From Reticulascus tulasneorum (lineage: Eukaryota; Ascomycota; Sordariomycetes; Glomerellales; Reticulascaceae): a stretch of 64,000 nucleotides of DNA. The first letter of the stretch is position 1, and every line of letters begins with the position of its first letter. Under the pieces are notes generated by a model, which made no database searches, was not told the origin of the DNA, and was given only the letters and a program-made list of their open reading frames with translations. Below, in pieces: positions 43,534 to 54,997 of this stretch. Position numbers and translations under genes: made by a program. The DNA lies in the NCBI GenBank assembly GCA_001557505.1, contig LSAX01000002.1:1116001-1180000 (forward strand), given 5' to 3'.

Positions 43534-46500
43534 TTACTCGGAAAAGATGGTGTGGCTGTGTTCGATCACGAACTGCACGGCAAGATTCTTTGCGTGCATA
43601 TCTGTCATCTCTCGCTCCAGACTGGTATCTCTCATGATTGTTGGGGCGAACACAACAGCGAGATTCTTGGGTGACATCTACTCAACACGTTAGACCGCCT
43701 GCTCCTAATGCTACCACACGGATAAAGACTGACCAAGTTCTCTGGCTCTCGGTTGGCGACGCGAGCAAGATGGAACATCAGGAATTCCAAGCAGTCGCTA
43801 TGCCGCTCCGGCATCATGCTAAAGGTCTTTCGCAAATGATCACACCGTTCCTTTGGGTTTGCGACGGCTATTCGACTGATTAGTTATCTTGTTTCCGGAA
43901 TATAGAGCCATGCCGACTTACCATTCGACTCAAGGATCCTGTCATAAACCTCAAATGTTAAAAGAGGAGTTGGTAGCTTTCGGAAATATTGCTTGAGAAC
44001 ACTGGTGACTGCAGTGATGTCGATGGCTGGATCCGAAATATCGAAATCCTCACTCTTATCAAAGCCTTCCTGCAGCATTTTGACCTGAGAATTGCCGCCC
44101 GTTTTTCGATATATGCCCTCCACATCCATGCCTCTGAGCTCCACCTCCTCAATGCACCGGGTGATGACGCTGGGGATTTGACGACGCTCAAAGTCTGCTC
44201 GTTCAGTGAGCTCTGAACCAAACAGAGTCGTTGGCGCCTCCGCGATCGTAGGAGTGGAAAGGTTGTTGGCCGACATGGACTTGGGCATTGCGTTCTTCTT
44301 GAAGAACCCAAAACCCTGGCGAGGAGGCTCGCCCCGTCCCTGCATTCGATTTTGTCCGTTGAGTGCCATTGGCCCATTTTGTCCATTTTGTCCGATTGGC
44401 GCGATTGGTACGGTCTGTCCATTGGGTGCGTGGGCACTAGGAGACTCGACAGGTGTAACGGTCATGTTGTACGGCAAGCCGATGCTATCCCCCGTCAGCC
44501 CCTGGTATTGTTGCTGTTCCCTTTCACGTTCCTGCTGGAAAGCGACTACGGCTCTATTGACACCCTTTGCCACGTTCTGGGCCATCGTTTTGGAACCCTT
44601 CTTCCAGTTGAACTTTTTCACCTGGCCCTTTCGAATATTGACCACGGTTGGACCCGACTCAACAATCGGATCGTCTTGGTCATTTGCCATCAACGTGGTG
44701 GCTGTCAGTAGGCTTGCAGAATCCCCCAGATTTACAGATGAACCAGAGAATCCCTTATTTTGGCTGTAGATGCCGAGGCCGTTAGGCGACTTGGGATCCG
44801 TGCCGATATGTGACTTGAATTTCTCCTGGATCTGATGTGTTAAATCGTTGTTCATATCCGCCAGCTGGGCATTCTTAGAGGACAGCTGCTCGAACTCCAG
44901 CAAGGCACGATCTCTGTCTGCCATTGCTTGATTCTTCTCATCGACCAGTTCATCCCGTTCTATGTGCAGCTGCTGGATAGCCGCAGACATCATCTGCTTG
45001 AGCCTGTCCAGCTTTTGCACAAACTCCTTGATGGCCGACTCTTCCAGGTCTCGGGGGTCGACGGAACTCTTCGTTTCCTTGGCCCTTTCCACGTAGCCAG
45101 CCAAAACCTCGAGCTGTCGGACCATTATCTCAGTCTGAGTATCGAGTACGGAAACTGTCTTCCTCTTCTCAATCAACTTCTTGTTCAGGTTTTTCAGATC
45201 CTTATCGGTTGTGAAATGCCGTTCCAACTCTGCCACTTTCTGTTCGGAATTTCGAAGCTGTCGCTTGAGGAAAGCTGGGTCATCACTGGAGTGGATGGAT
45301 ATCGGACTGCTGATCTCGTTTGCTCGATGACCGTTTGGATCTTCGGCAATCGGCGTCCTCGGCCAACGGGGCGATGCGGTACCACGAGTCGTCTCGCTGA
45401 CACTCCTGGCATGGCCTCCGGATCTGTTTTGAGGGTGGCCGGATTCGGTGCTGTTGTTGCGACCGTGCCGAACAGCGTTGGACACACGACGTAGAATAGA
45501 GGACGACCCTTCATCTGTGCCCAGTATCCTCGCCATATCCTCATCCATGCTGAAATCGCCGCCTGCGCTCCAACGAGGTAGTTTAGGGGATGGCTTCGGG
45601 GAACCGGTAGAACTAACGGATTCCTTACCAGCAACGTGTGCAGGAGCCGGTGGGGGTTGTGGTGGCGCTCGGGGTTGCATATACGTGTCACTCAGCTTCT
45701 GATCGTTCATTCCAGGACGAGAAGGTGTCGAGAGTCCCGGCGGAACGAGCTCGTCAGATGTCGTGGACCTTGATAGCGGGCCAGAGATAGGCTTGCCGTT
45801 GACTGTAACAGAGCGTTAGCATCATCGTGACTGGGGTGACAACAAAGACCAAACATACCATTCCTGACTGCACTCGGCGGGAGCTCCTTCCGGGAGATGC
45901 CCCGGTTGTTGCTCAAATCCGGGCGTGATGAGGCCGTGGAGTCAACGGAAGGTCGAACCTCTTCTTCTTCCTTGGCTCTGGAATCCTGCGACGAGCGAGG
46001 GGGTGTTTGCTTGTCTGTACTCATGCGAGGGGCTGAATCAGGAGTGGGCAAGTCTTTCTCCTTACGCAAAACTCCATTGCTGCCTTTGGCGTTGCCATTC
46101 TCTACTTGTATATTCGATGATTGGGAGTTGGTTCTCGAACTTATCAGCTTCTTGCTCTTTGGTGCGTCCTGCAGTTTAAACTCTTCAACTGTTGTTGGCG
46201 GCTTGCTTGCCACGGACTTCGAAGCCTTGTCTTCCGCGGCAGACGTCTTGGGATGCCCATTTTGATCATTCCTCGAAGACTTCGAGAGCTTGCGCATCGG
46301 CAGTTTGACTGGTGCCGTAGAGTCATAGTCGGACGAAGGCTGGCGGCCCTTTTCTTGAAAGGCGATATGCGGGGTCGAAGCCTGCGACTCAGTTCTCTTG
46401 TTATCCGAGCTGGATCTTGGCACGGAGAAGTAGTCCTTGTCCTTCTTTTTGGAAGGATCGGCCAAGTTCTCAGATGTAGATCTAGGGGTCGCGGTTGGCG

Positions 46501-47564
46501 CGGGGGATGGATCGAGCGCAACGGGAATAAAAAAAGAATCAACATCCATGCTGTTTGCATCGCTGCTTGGGATAATCGATGAATTGCGGTTGTTGCGGTA
46601 CGTGGAGGCGGGCAATGACAAGCCGCTTTCCTTAGATGCAGATGCGGACGGCCGTTCAGGGGATCGGTCGATCCGAGAGCTGCTTCTCGACGACGAGTCG
46701 TTTCTGTTGTAGGCCGGCCTGGGCCGGGGGGAGAGTTCGGTTGGAGTGTCGGATTCAGGGTCCACTCGAGTATCAGAGAAGGCATTGGGAGGTATCGCAT
46801 TTGGTGGGAGAGCAGGCAGAGACTTGTCGGTGATCATCGGCGAACCATCTTTCTCCCGTGCCTTGGCTTGTGCGGCGGCTTTCGATTTTTTCCTCCGCCT
46901 TGTCATGAGAGACTCGTGACAGCTCATGCAAAAGATACCTTGTGATGTCCTGGCATATCTCAGATTCTCGATCTTGCGCTTGCAGTTTCTACACCGAAAA
47001 CACGTGGCACAGAAGGCCTGGTCGCCGGTGAGAATGGCGAGGTCTTCGATCTTGTTGTTGCAGGCACTGCAGCTGTAGGTGCAGTTGTTGCAGATTAGCG
47101 AGCCATCGCCGAGGAGGAGGAGATTGGCATCGGAGTCGAGGAGGGTGCCGCAGGTATTGCAGCGGAAGCAGTTGAGATGCCATCGGTTGCCAGCTGCAGG
47201 AGAGGAGGAGGTGTTAGCTGGATGGAACTTCGAGAGGATAGGCGGTATTGGTGATGGAGCCAGCATGGCGAGGAAGGTGGGCGGTTCAAAGATGGAAGAG
47301 CAAAGGGCCAAGAGGGGGAGGAGGGCAGGAGGGTAGAAGGGAGGGAGTAGGAGGTAGGAGAGAATATCAAGGTCAACGCACCAAGTTCGAACGCTTTGCC
47401 CTCTTCCAGGATCTAAGTTGTCGGAGCGAGCTTGTCAGTACTTGCTTCCACATAGCCAGAAGGCTGATGAAGGATGTGGGCCATACCTCTCCGCAGCCCT
47501 TGCAAGGGAAGACATCGTCAGCGTCCATGGGGGTTTCCAGATAGTCGTCCATGATTGCAGCCAT
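43534..47564 (-). CDS. LIM-domain Rho GTPase-activating protein
   Basis: Stimulates GTP hydrolysis on Rho/Cdc42-type GTPases in polarity and septation, resembling yeast Rga1/Rga2. Six minus-strand exons: 47564-47487, 47412-47382, 47193-45859, 45802-43922, 43867-43734 and 43677-43534, total 1200 residues. The tiny second exon (31 bases) completes LIM1: CKGCGE, ILEEGKAFEL, AGNRWHLNCFRC. LIM2 follows (CSACNN to FCMSCHESL, up to about residue 130). About 450 disordered Ser/Pro/Lys residues lead to a coiled coil (LKRQLRNSEQKVAELERHF onward). The RhoGAP domain starts near residue 1008; the arginine finger is Arg1047 in GIYRKTGG. Exons 5 and 6 supply the rest (DHLRKTFSMMPERH, NLAVVFAPTIMR) and the domain runs almost to the C terminus. 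An in-frame ATG at 47639 is a less likely start. Confidence 0.92.
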
Positions 47565-48411
47565 GGTGGGCGAGCGGTGCCTCCGTTGCGAGACGAACCT
47601 GTCACTCGAGACAAAATTCCAGCGAGCGAGAAACGACAATCGTGGCCGTCATGAAAGTTGACTGACGACGGTGGGGAGGGGGATCTCAGCGAACACGACT
47701 AGAGGCGATGTATCATCGAACAACCAATTCTTCTCTCCCTAAAATCGACTGAGCGTCTCGCGGTGCCAGGATATCGGGACGAGTGGTCGACTGCTGGCTT
47801 TGCTCGTAGCGTAAGGGGTGGTTTTTGGTCCGTGGGTGCGGTGGTGCTCTATCTTTTGTGGCGGTGATGTTCTCGGATTAGAATCAGCTTAGCAGCAGGA
47901 ACAGGTGGATTCGTTCGTTAGTTCGAAGTGACGAACGACCTAGTCCGCAGGTCTCTTGAGATGAGTTCGAGGGAGGCCCGTACGGGAAAAGGCAAGCAGG
48001 GTACGTGGGACCGTCGAAGCTGGCTCGGTGGTAGGTCGCAGGTGTTGCGTAGAAACTTTGACCACGTCGACGATGGATCGAAACTCTAACTTTCTGGCTT
48101 CGTAACAATGCCAGCAAAGGAATGCAAAAGATGACACCCGACCCGTTTGTAGTGTGCAGGCAGCCCTAATGGCGAAGGGGAGAGGGACACTGTTCGAAAA
48201 GCACGAGACTACCAGAGCGCGCGGGCCCTTCGTTAGTGAATGAATGGTTTGTGTAGTTTAGTGCAAAAGAGGTTGTCGATAGTACGGGGATGGGATGTAT
48301 GGTGTAATGCGCGCGGGCAGGGCGGGTGTTGGAGGGATGAAATGATGAGGTACGGCGGGCCCCAAGCCAGGCCCGGTCGACGACGGCGACAATTGGAGGT
48401 GCAGTGGGCTT

Positions 48412-48438
48412 CCACCACCACCACCACCACCACCACCA
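48412..48438. repeat. CCA trinucleotide repeat
   Basis: Nine perfect CCA units in noncoding DNA about 850 bases upstream of the LIM-RhoGAP start. Confidence 0.9.
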
Positions 48439-48913
48439 GACACACGCTCACACGCCCATGTCTGTCCGCACAAGCTAGAGTACCAGGTTGGACCCTCTTC
48501 GATTTCAGGGTGGGCCTGTACATTTGGTCGAGGTACCTGCCAGCGCCGGTGACGCCCTACCAGATACTTGCACTCAGGTTACCCCTCCACTGTCTGCCGA
48601 TCTATCACAGGGCCATTTGTGGCACGAACAGTGGGCAACTACCTACCCTATGTTCCTAGCATGCACGTCCGTACCTAGCAGTTGGCTAGTCAGTACCTAC
48701 GTACCTTTCCTAAGGGGGGGATCAGAGGTAGCGCTCTCTGGACATATGTCCATGTCCATCCACACAAGGATAGCCTGCGTGGGCTAGATGCAATATGGTC
48801 CCTCTCGGTGCCTTGGGGTAGAGTTTACTAACTAGTTGATTACCTATCAACGTAGGAGAGGTGAAATCGGGGTCAGGTACCACCAAATGCTCACTGGCTA
48901 CAGTCTCAAGTTC

Positions 48914-48930
48914 CTCTCTCTCTCTCTCTC
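48914..48930. repeat. CT dinucleotide repeat
   Basis: A 17-base uninterrupted CT run in noncoding DNA. Confidence 0.9.
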
Positions 48931-50514
48931 GCTCCTCGTCGGCTTTGATCTGTCAACCGTACCTACGCTTCGCAAGGTCACTGTCATGGTACTTGCTATT
49001 TATGTTACGTTGGATGCTGCGCACATAGCCTGGGGTTACCAACCCACTAGAGCTATCAGGGGCGCGCCAAGGATACATCAGCATGGGCCACAACGATTTC
49101 ACATTGGAGAGAGTGTGTTTCTGTACGATGTGTTTGACGAGCTTTGTTTTAATTGCGACTCGTATTCTCCGAGTCCTACTGCGACCATGTCCTCTTTGAC
49201 GACAAGCGTCGACTACCTATCTTGACCTAGGCCTTCCGCCCGAGAGGCGACACGCATACTACTACAGAAATAATCTGTGCACTATTGAAGAAAGACTGTG
49301 CGGTCAATTCCCGACCTGGTAGTTCTGTCGTCCCACCCCATGGGCCAGCTATCAATGATCGCCCTCGCCGCTACCAGGTGGTGTGCTCGATCAATGCAGC
49401 AATCGAACAGTGAGGAGCAAAATCACTCTGCATGTCAGAAGAGGCGATCTCGTTTGCTGCGAGGTCGCTGCTGTGTGCTCGAGCAAGCAGCAGCATGATC
49501 CAAAAAGGGAATGACCTAACGCACCCCCCGGCTGCCAAATTCTCACCCTCCACTCACAGTTGGCTGCGCCAGTTACGGTACACAAATACTCTGTGCATTT
49601 ATTGTTTTTGGGCGGGCGAGTTCCCTTGTGCCTGGATCGAGGGAACGGCGTCGAATGAGCTGCCATGTCCCACCTGCTGCTAGCATTGCATCCCGACTTG
49701 CGTAGCGAAGGCATGGACGAGGCTTAGAAGAGGGCCAGCTCGAACCGTGTCCACTGGTTCGGCGGCCATGCCCCACGCCATCCCCCCAAGCAGCCGGCCG
49801 GTGGAGAAGAAGAAATAATAATAGCATCAGCAGAGGCTCTTAAACCCCCATTGCCGAAGACTGGTCCGTCCTGGCGAGATAAGATGAAGACCTGAACATT
49901 TGTACGTACGTAGCATTGAAACGAGGCTGTCACCCCCAACTCCACTCGCGTCACGTTCGATTGACAAGACAAGACAGAAGAACTTGGCGAGGACGTCTCA
50001 CTACCTTACTCAAGGAAGCTCCCTCGACTGCCATGTGTTGTCGCCCGCGAAAGTTCGTCGCAAAAAGCAAGTGTGCATCTTTCGGTATCCATTATTGTAC
50101 AGTTGCCGGGGACGGAGTGCAGCATGTGCCGCACTGGAGCCCCAGCTCCTCCGCCGCACCCTTGAAGGTGAATGGTGAGGGGGGCACAACGCAGCCCTGG
50201 GCTTTCTCATGGCTTGGTGCATGCAGCAGCACGAGGGGATGCGGCGGCCACTCACCTCGACGACAACTGCACACTTTTGCAAATCTCACTTCTCAGCTCC
50301 AGTCCGTTCGGCAACATACTGTAGGCAGGTAGCCTGAAGGAGTGAGCTTATATCTACCAGATAGCCACGCCTCCTTTTCAGACTGCATGACTCTTGCTCC
50401 GCGACGAGTCGCTTCATCAAGAAGCCGACAGAGCCATCTCGGATAGATCTGGGACATGCGTACGGACTACCAAGGTCCATACTAATACGCATTTTATGTA
50501 CTACATGCATACAG

Positions 50515-50536
50515 ACATACATACATACATACATAC
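50515..50536. repeat. ACAT tetranucleotide repeat
   Basis: Five and a half ACAT units followed by GTACATGG. Related ATGTATGT/TACGTA-type tracts recur at 13300, 15220 and 50882. Confidence 0.9.
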
Positions 50537-53500
50537 GTACATGGACAGCACGGCGGAGGAGGACCATCCTTCGTGTACTGTTTGTCCGGAGAGATATGCC
50601 CTGCAATTATTGCGTCCGCCTCTTCTGGAAAGTTTATCAAATGTCGCTGTTTATTGGGAAAAAAGGCACGCCAGCGAATCCCCACCCCGCTACAGTTTCA
50701 GCTAGAGTGCAACCCCTACGGCGCCACCGAAACGGATCCTCTCACGAGCGCCTTCAACTGTGCCCACGTCGGGGACACCCCCCCAGTTTGGCTTTCACAA
50801 ACCCCATCCCCCAGGAGTTATTCCGAGGACCCTGGACTCTGCGTACATGGATGTCGCTTGCCGGAGGGGACTCTCTGTACATATGTATGTACGTACACAT
50901 GTTCGAAGTACACACACACACACTCAACTGCCCTGTACCTGCCATTATCCGCATAACCCAAAGCTGTTAATCAAAATCCATGAAGACGATCCTCCGGTTC
51001 CCGCGTGCACTACTGCTGCGTAACTAGTTGCGTAGGTAGTAGTGCAACAGGATAGCGACATCTGCCCAGCCCGTCATTTTTCTTTTTGCGCAATCGAAAT
51101 GCCATCCATCTGTTCGTGACCTATCAACTTTTGTAAGCCATCACCCAAGATGCCGTTCTGTCCGTCATATACCCATCATCATCACGGCAAAGCAAAAGGC
51201 GTAGGCGGAACCTACGTATGTACCTAGGTATGTTATAGCCACAATATTTCTTCCAGATATAGCTCCATCAGCCTCCGTTTCAACCACTCATCCTCCCACC
51301 CGAAACGGCAGGCAGGTGACTTACCAACGCATCCCCAAGACGCGTCTGTCTAAAAAGGAAAATGACGGGACAAGAGGTCGTCGTCTTCGTTTCAGAAATC
51401 CTGTACCTTCGCCCACGCACGAGTCCTGGACCTGGTCACCGCCAGTCGTCCTGCGTGCGTGTGCAGCAAAACCAACTTATTATACACCTCTGCATCTGCG
51501 CTTTTCTTGCCGTTGTGCTTCCGTCCCCCTAACTCGGTTGGTCTTCCGAGTCCCGCTGCATCTGTAGATGAAGAGCATACACAGAGAATCCAGCACAAGC
51601 TGCACGTGCATCACTGGGATCCAGCTTCTTCTGTTAATTAGATATCCAACAGCCATGATCTTATTACTATTGCTAGTACGGACTAATTTACGTGGGAGAG
51701 GTAGCCTCTTGTCCCGCCCCCTGAGCTTGTGGCTACTTGACAACACCACGATATCAGCCACTGTACAGATGTAGCATCCCTTCATTTCCTGGCTTCAAGC
51801 TTCGGCTGCAAGCCCGTGTAACCCCAGACCTTGCTGTACCTCTGCGCCCTATCTACATATGGCCAATGGTGAATTCATCCCTCGCGTGTCTCTTCGAGGA
51901 AATAGAGCATCAGCCTGCAGCCCACGACGCCCAGCACTCTCTTCCGTGCCGGTCTCGAACACCACCAACATTGCCAGGAAAAAAGGAGTGAGTGGGGTTG
52001 GCCCTGGACTGAACTCCGTGCCTGGCCCGGCCCCACGCGAAGTTTGCTCTTGTGGCTTCCTCCACACCCTGGAGATTTACTGTAACGCCATGGAATTAAA
52101 GATCCCACTGATGTGCTGGTTAGCGGTTCGCCTGTTCGCCCCCGACAGGAGATCGCCCACAGCGATGTTACGCTGCCAGGCTCCAGAACGTCTGCAGGTG
52201 GAGGCTCCGCTAGGGTTCGTGCAATTTATCATTTGCGATGGCGGTTTTTTTTAGGGGTCCTTATTAGATTCCAAGAACCCTTCGCGGTACGGTCAACCTA
52301 CCTTCTTATTACTGCCCAGGACTTGCGGGGCGGCCAAGTGCAACGAAGAGTTGTGCTCTACGGAGGCTCGGGAATTATCTTGACTAAGCTCTCCACTTGC
52401 GAGCTTGCAATCTCCTTCAGTCCTCCAAACCCCTGGAACTCGATGGTGGTGGAGCACGGTGACAGGGCCAGTCGTCGGTTAACTTAGCCCGCTTGTGCGT
52501 TCGTTCGTTTACCGACTCCGACGGCAATTCATTGTTCAAACCTCCGTGCTTCCCTGGCCCTGGCTGCGTAGTCCGAGCATTCAGATCGTCGATCACACAT
52601 CTTGATGACCCCCCCTCTGCGATGAGATTCTAGCCACGCATGACTCTTCACTTGCCCCAGCGCCCTTTTCCTTTCGCAGCCGGTCCCAAAAGCTGCGAGC
52701 CTTCCCGTTCCGGTTAATTACATCTAGAGACGACCTGTTCGCTTCGCTTCGTGAGAAATCCAGGCTCGCAACTGCCGGTGCCGCATGTTGGCGATCATGG
52801 CGGGATGGTACGGGCAAAACCGGTGACAGGACTGGCGTGTATTGCATGGAGAGAATAGTGGATTCTCGCATTTTGCTGCGTACCAGGTGTTTTAACACTA
52901 GAACACTCACTTACTGAGGCTCTGTCTCGTGGAGTTCTGTCTGGATACCTAAGCGGTGCGCACTAACTCGATAGCATCAAGTCTAGGCCACGCATCCACT
53001 TCACCCCGTAACAAGAACTCTTCAGGCGCATATGTCTTGTGGTCCGTAGCAGGGACGGCCCCTGACGGATGTTCCCCGAGCAATGACGCGGCTCAATGTA
53101 GTCAACCGCTCATCGTGACGAGCACGTTCTGTCACAGAGGTGTTGAACGATCCTAGCAGTACAACTCCAGCTCTCTATTGGAAAATGTCGTGTTCGCATG
53201 CAAAGCACCTTATGTCGCGGGCCTCTGCGCAGGTAGCCACCCAAGGAGACACCGTTTCTATCGTCGCACGAAGAGCTTGTCTTCCGCCGCCATGATCCGT
53301 CGGCTCTAGATACAACACCATACCAGAATTAAGAACCCAACAAGTATTCTAAACACTCTTTCGTACGGGGACATGTCACGAACATGTCACAAGCAACACC
53401 GTCTGCCCCTCCCAGTCCCCAGACAGAATCATACATCACCATCATACCTTGCACGACTTGTGTATCCCTATAAGCCCCATCATGTGTGAGTTCGCAGTCA

Positions 53501-53592
53501 CAGATCTAGAAATGAAATGCAAGCAGTTACGGGGAGAGCACGGGGTGACGAAACTTACAGCCCCTCTCACGTCGCGTCATTATGCCATGGCT

Positions 53593-54636
53593 TCAGAAGC
53601 GACAGCGCGGATTCTCATAGTTCCACCGGAAAGCATCCAGGATGCCGTAGAAATGAGCCACGGCCCCGAGCACCACGAAGCAGTGGAATATCTGGTGCGA
53701 GCCGCCCCATATATCGAACCTACCCGGCCAACGCGACTCGGGGAAGTGAAACTGGGGCAAGTCAGCAGCGTAGAAGGTTGTCTCCAGGATAGGATCACTT
53801 ACGGCGTAAAAAAGGGATCCAATGAGCATGCACACGCCTTCAAGGTAGTAGTACCGCAGGCCGGACTGCGCATCGAACTGATGGTACGGAAAGATACTGA
53901 TTCCATGGATGATCGGCGCGAATGCCGACAAGCCCGTCGCCACGAAGGTGGACAGGCGAAGAATCCTGTATTTCTTGCTTTGCAAACGAGGATTGAGAAC
54001 CACAAAGGTCGTCAACACGCCCAATATCCCGATCTATTCTCTGTTAGTCAGTCCACTTAGAATTCCCGCCATGTAGGCCAAAGTCCATACCATAGACCAG
54101 TAAAGCTTTTGCAACCAAGGCTCACAGTAAAACCCGATATACAACCCCGAGATGAACGACCCAAGAATCTGCACGACGATAGCCGCATAGTCCAGCCGCA
54201 GCCACAGATCATGGTACGGCGCCGAATGGCAGAATAGCGTGTGGTAAGCCGACGAGATCCCAAAGCACACCACCGCCCCTGTCAGGAAAACGTGGAAAAC
54301 AAGCCGGTCGCCCCACGGCGCGCCGGGGAAGCGATACGGGAAATACACGGACAAGAGGTAGTTGCCGATCAGAGCCAAGCACGCCGGGACGAGGTGCGAG
54401 TAGATGTTGGCCGTTTCGTTGTGCACATAGCCCAGGCTCGCGAGACAGAACCGCACGGAGGACATGACCGGCCGGTAGCCGGTGAGGATGTAGTCGTTCT
54501 GGGCGTACCAAGCCGGCACTTCGGTGTTGAGAAGGAGCTTGGTAGACGGCTTATACCGGCCTAGGAGCGGTGCGTCCGGCCGCTCCGGCCTTTGCTCCAT
54601 TTTATTGGCCGGCGACGATCGTCGTGAGCGAAGCAT
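53593..54636 (-). CDS. PAQR/hemolysin-III family seven-TM protein
   Basis: Membrane protein of the adiponectin-receptor/IZH family, linked in yeast to zinc and sterol homeostasis; members have a zinc-dependent hydrolase-like core. Minus-strand exons 54636-54091, 54033-53803 and 53751-53593 give 311 residues. After a hydrophilic N terminus the signature block begins: NDYILTGYRP, then HNETANIYSHLV. Membrane segments follow, with the metal-ligand motif SSAYHTLFCHS on one side and GGSHQIFH near the C terminus, both intact. Intron 1 (57 bases) is recognised by GTATGG, CTAAC and TAG; unspliced sequence stops soon after. Intron 2 (51 bases) removes a non-conserved in-frame insert so that FYA joins FHFPESRWPGRFDIWG. 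Hemolysin-III is only the family name; nothing suggests toxin activity. Confidence 0.93.
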
Positions 54637-54997
54637 GCCGGCTGGAAGTTACGCCCAGGAAACAAGTGAAATTTTGAAGAGGGAAAAAGTCAATGGAAAG
54701 AAAAGTTGAGATCGGATGAGCTGGGTCCGAAAGAGAGGTGGCGTGTCCCCGAATTCGGCGTCTTTCGGGTATTTCGGGATTTACAAACATGTTGGGTAAA
54801 GCGTGGGGGGTTGAGCACAACACTGATCATTGATTAGCTGTATAGGTACTAGTAGTAGATAACACTACAGTCGTTAACCATCATTACAAAGTGACTACGG
54901 AGAATATCCCTATATAAAACAGCCGACGCCTGTCCATCCATGCCTCCAACCTAGACGCCGTGATGCTTCTTTCTAGATCGGACCAGCCCGTATCCAT
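54637..54997. other. PAQR promoter and STU1 3' region
   Basis: The 361 bases lie between two minus-strand genes. No other feature seen. Confidence 0.5.

Larger units (their letters stand above)
47565..53592. other. 6 kb gene-poor intergenic region
   Basis: This lies upstream of the LIM-RhoGAP gene and downstream of the PAQR gene, both minus strand. Open frames up to 139 codons show no protein-like signal. Simple repeats: CCA at 48412-48438, CT at 48914-48930, ACAT at 50515-50536, a TGTATGTACGTACA-like segment near 50882, CA near 50912 and TACCTAGGTA at 51221-51230. A long RhoGAP promoter or noncoding transcript is possible. Confidence 0.5.

Noticed and set aside
48836..49225. 129-codon frame with a hydrophobic stretch
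   Set aside because: The hydrophobic part is the translated CT repeat region; no start context or homology-like motif.
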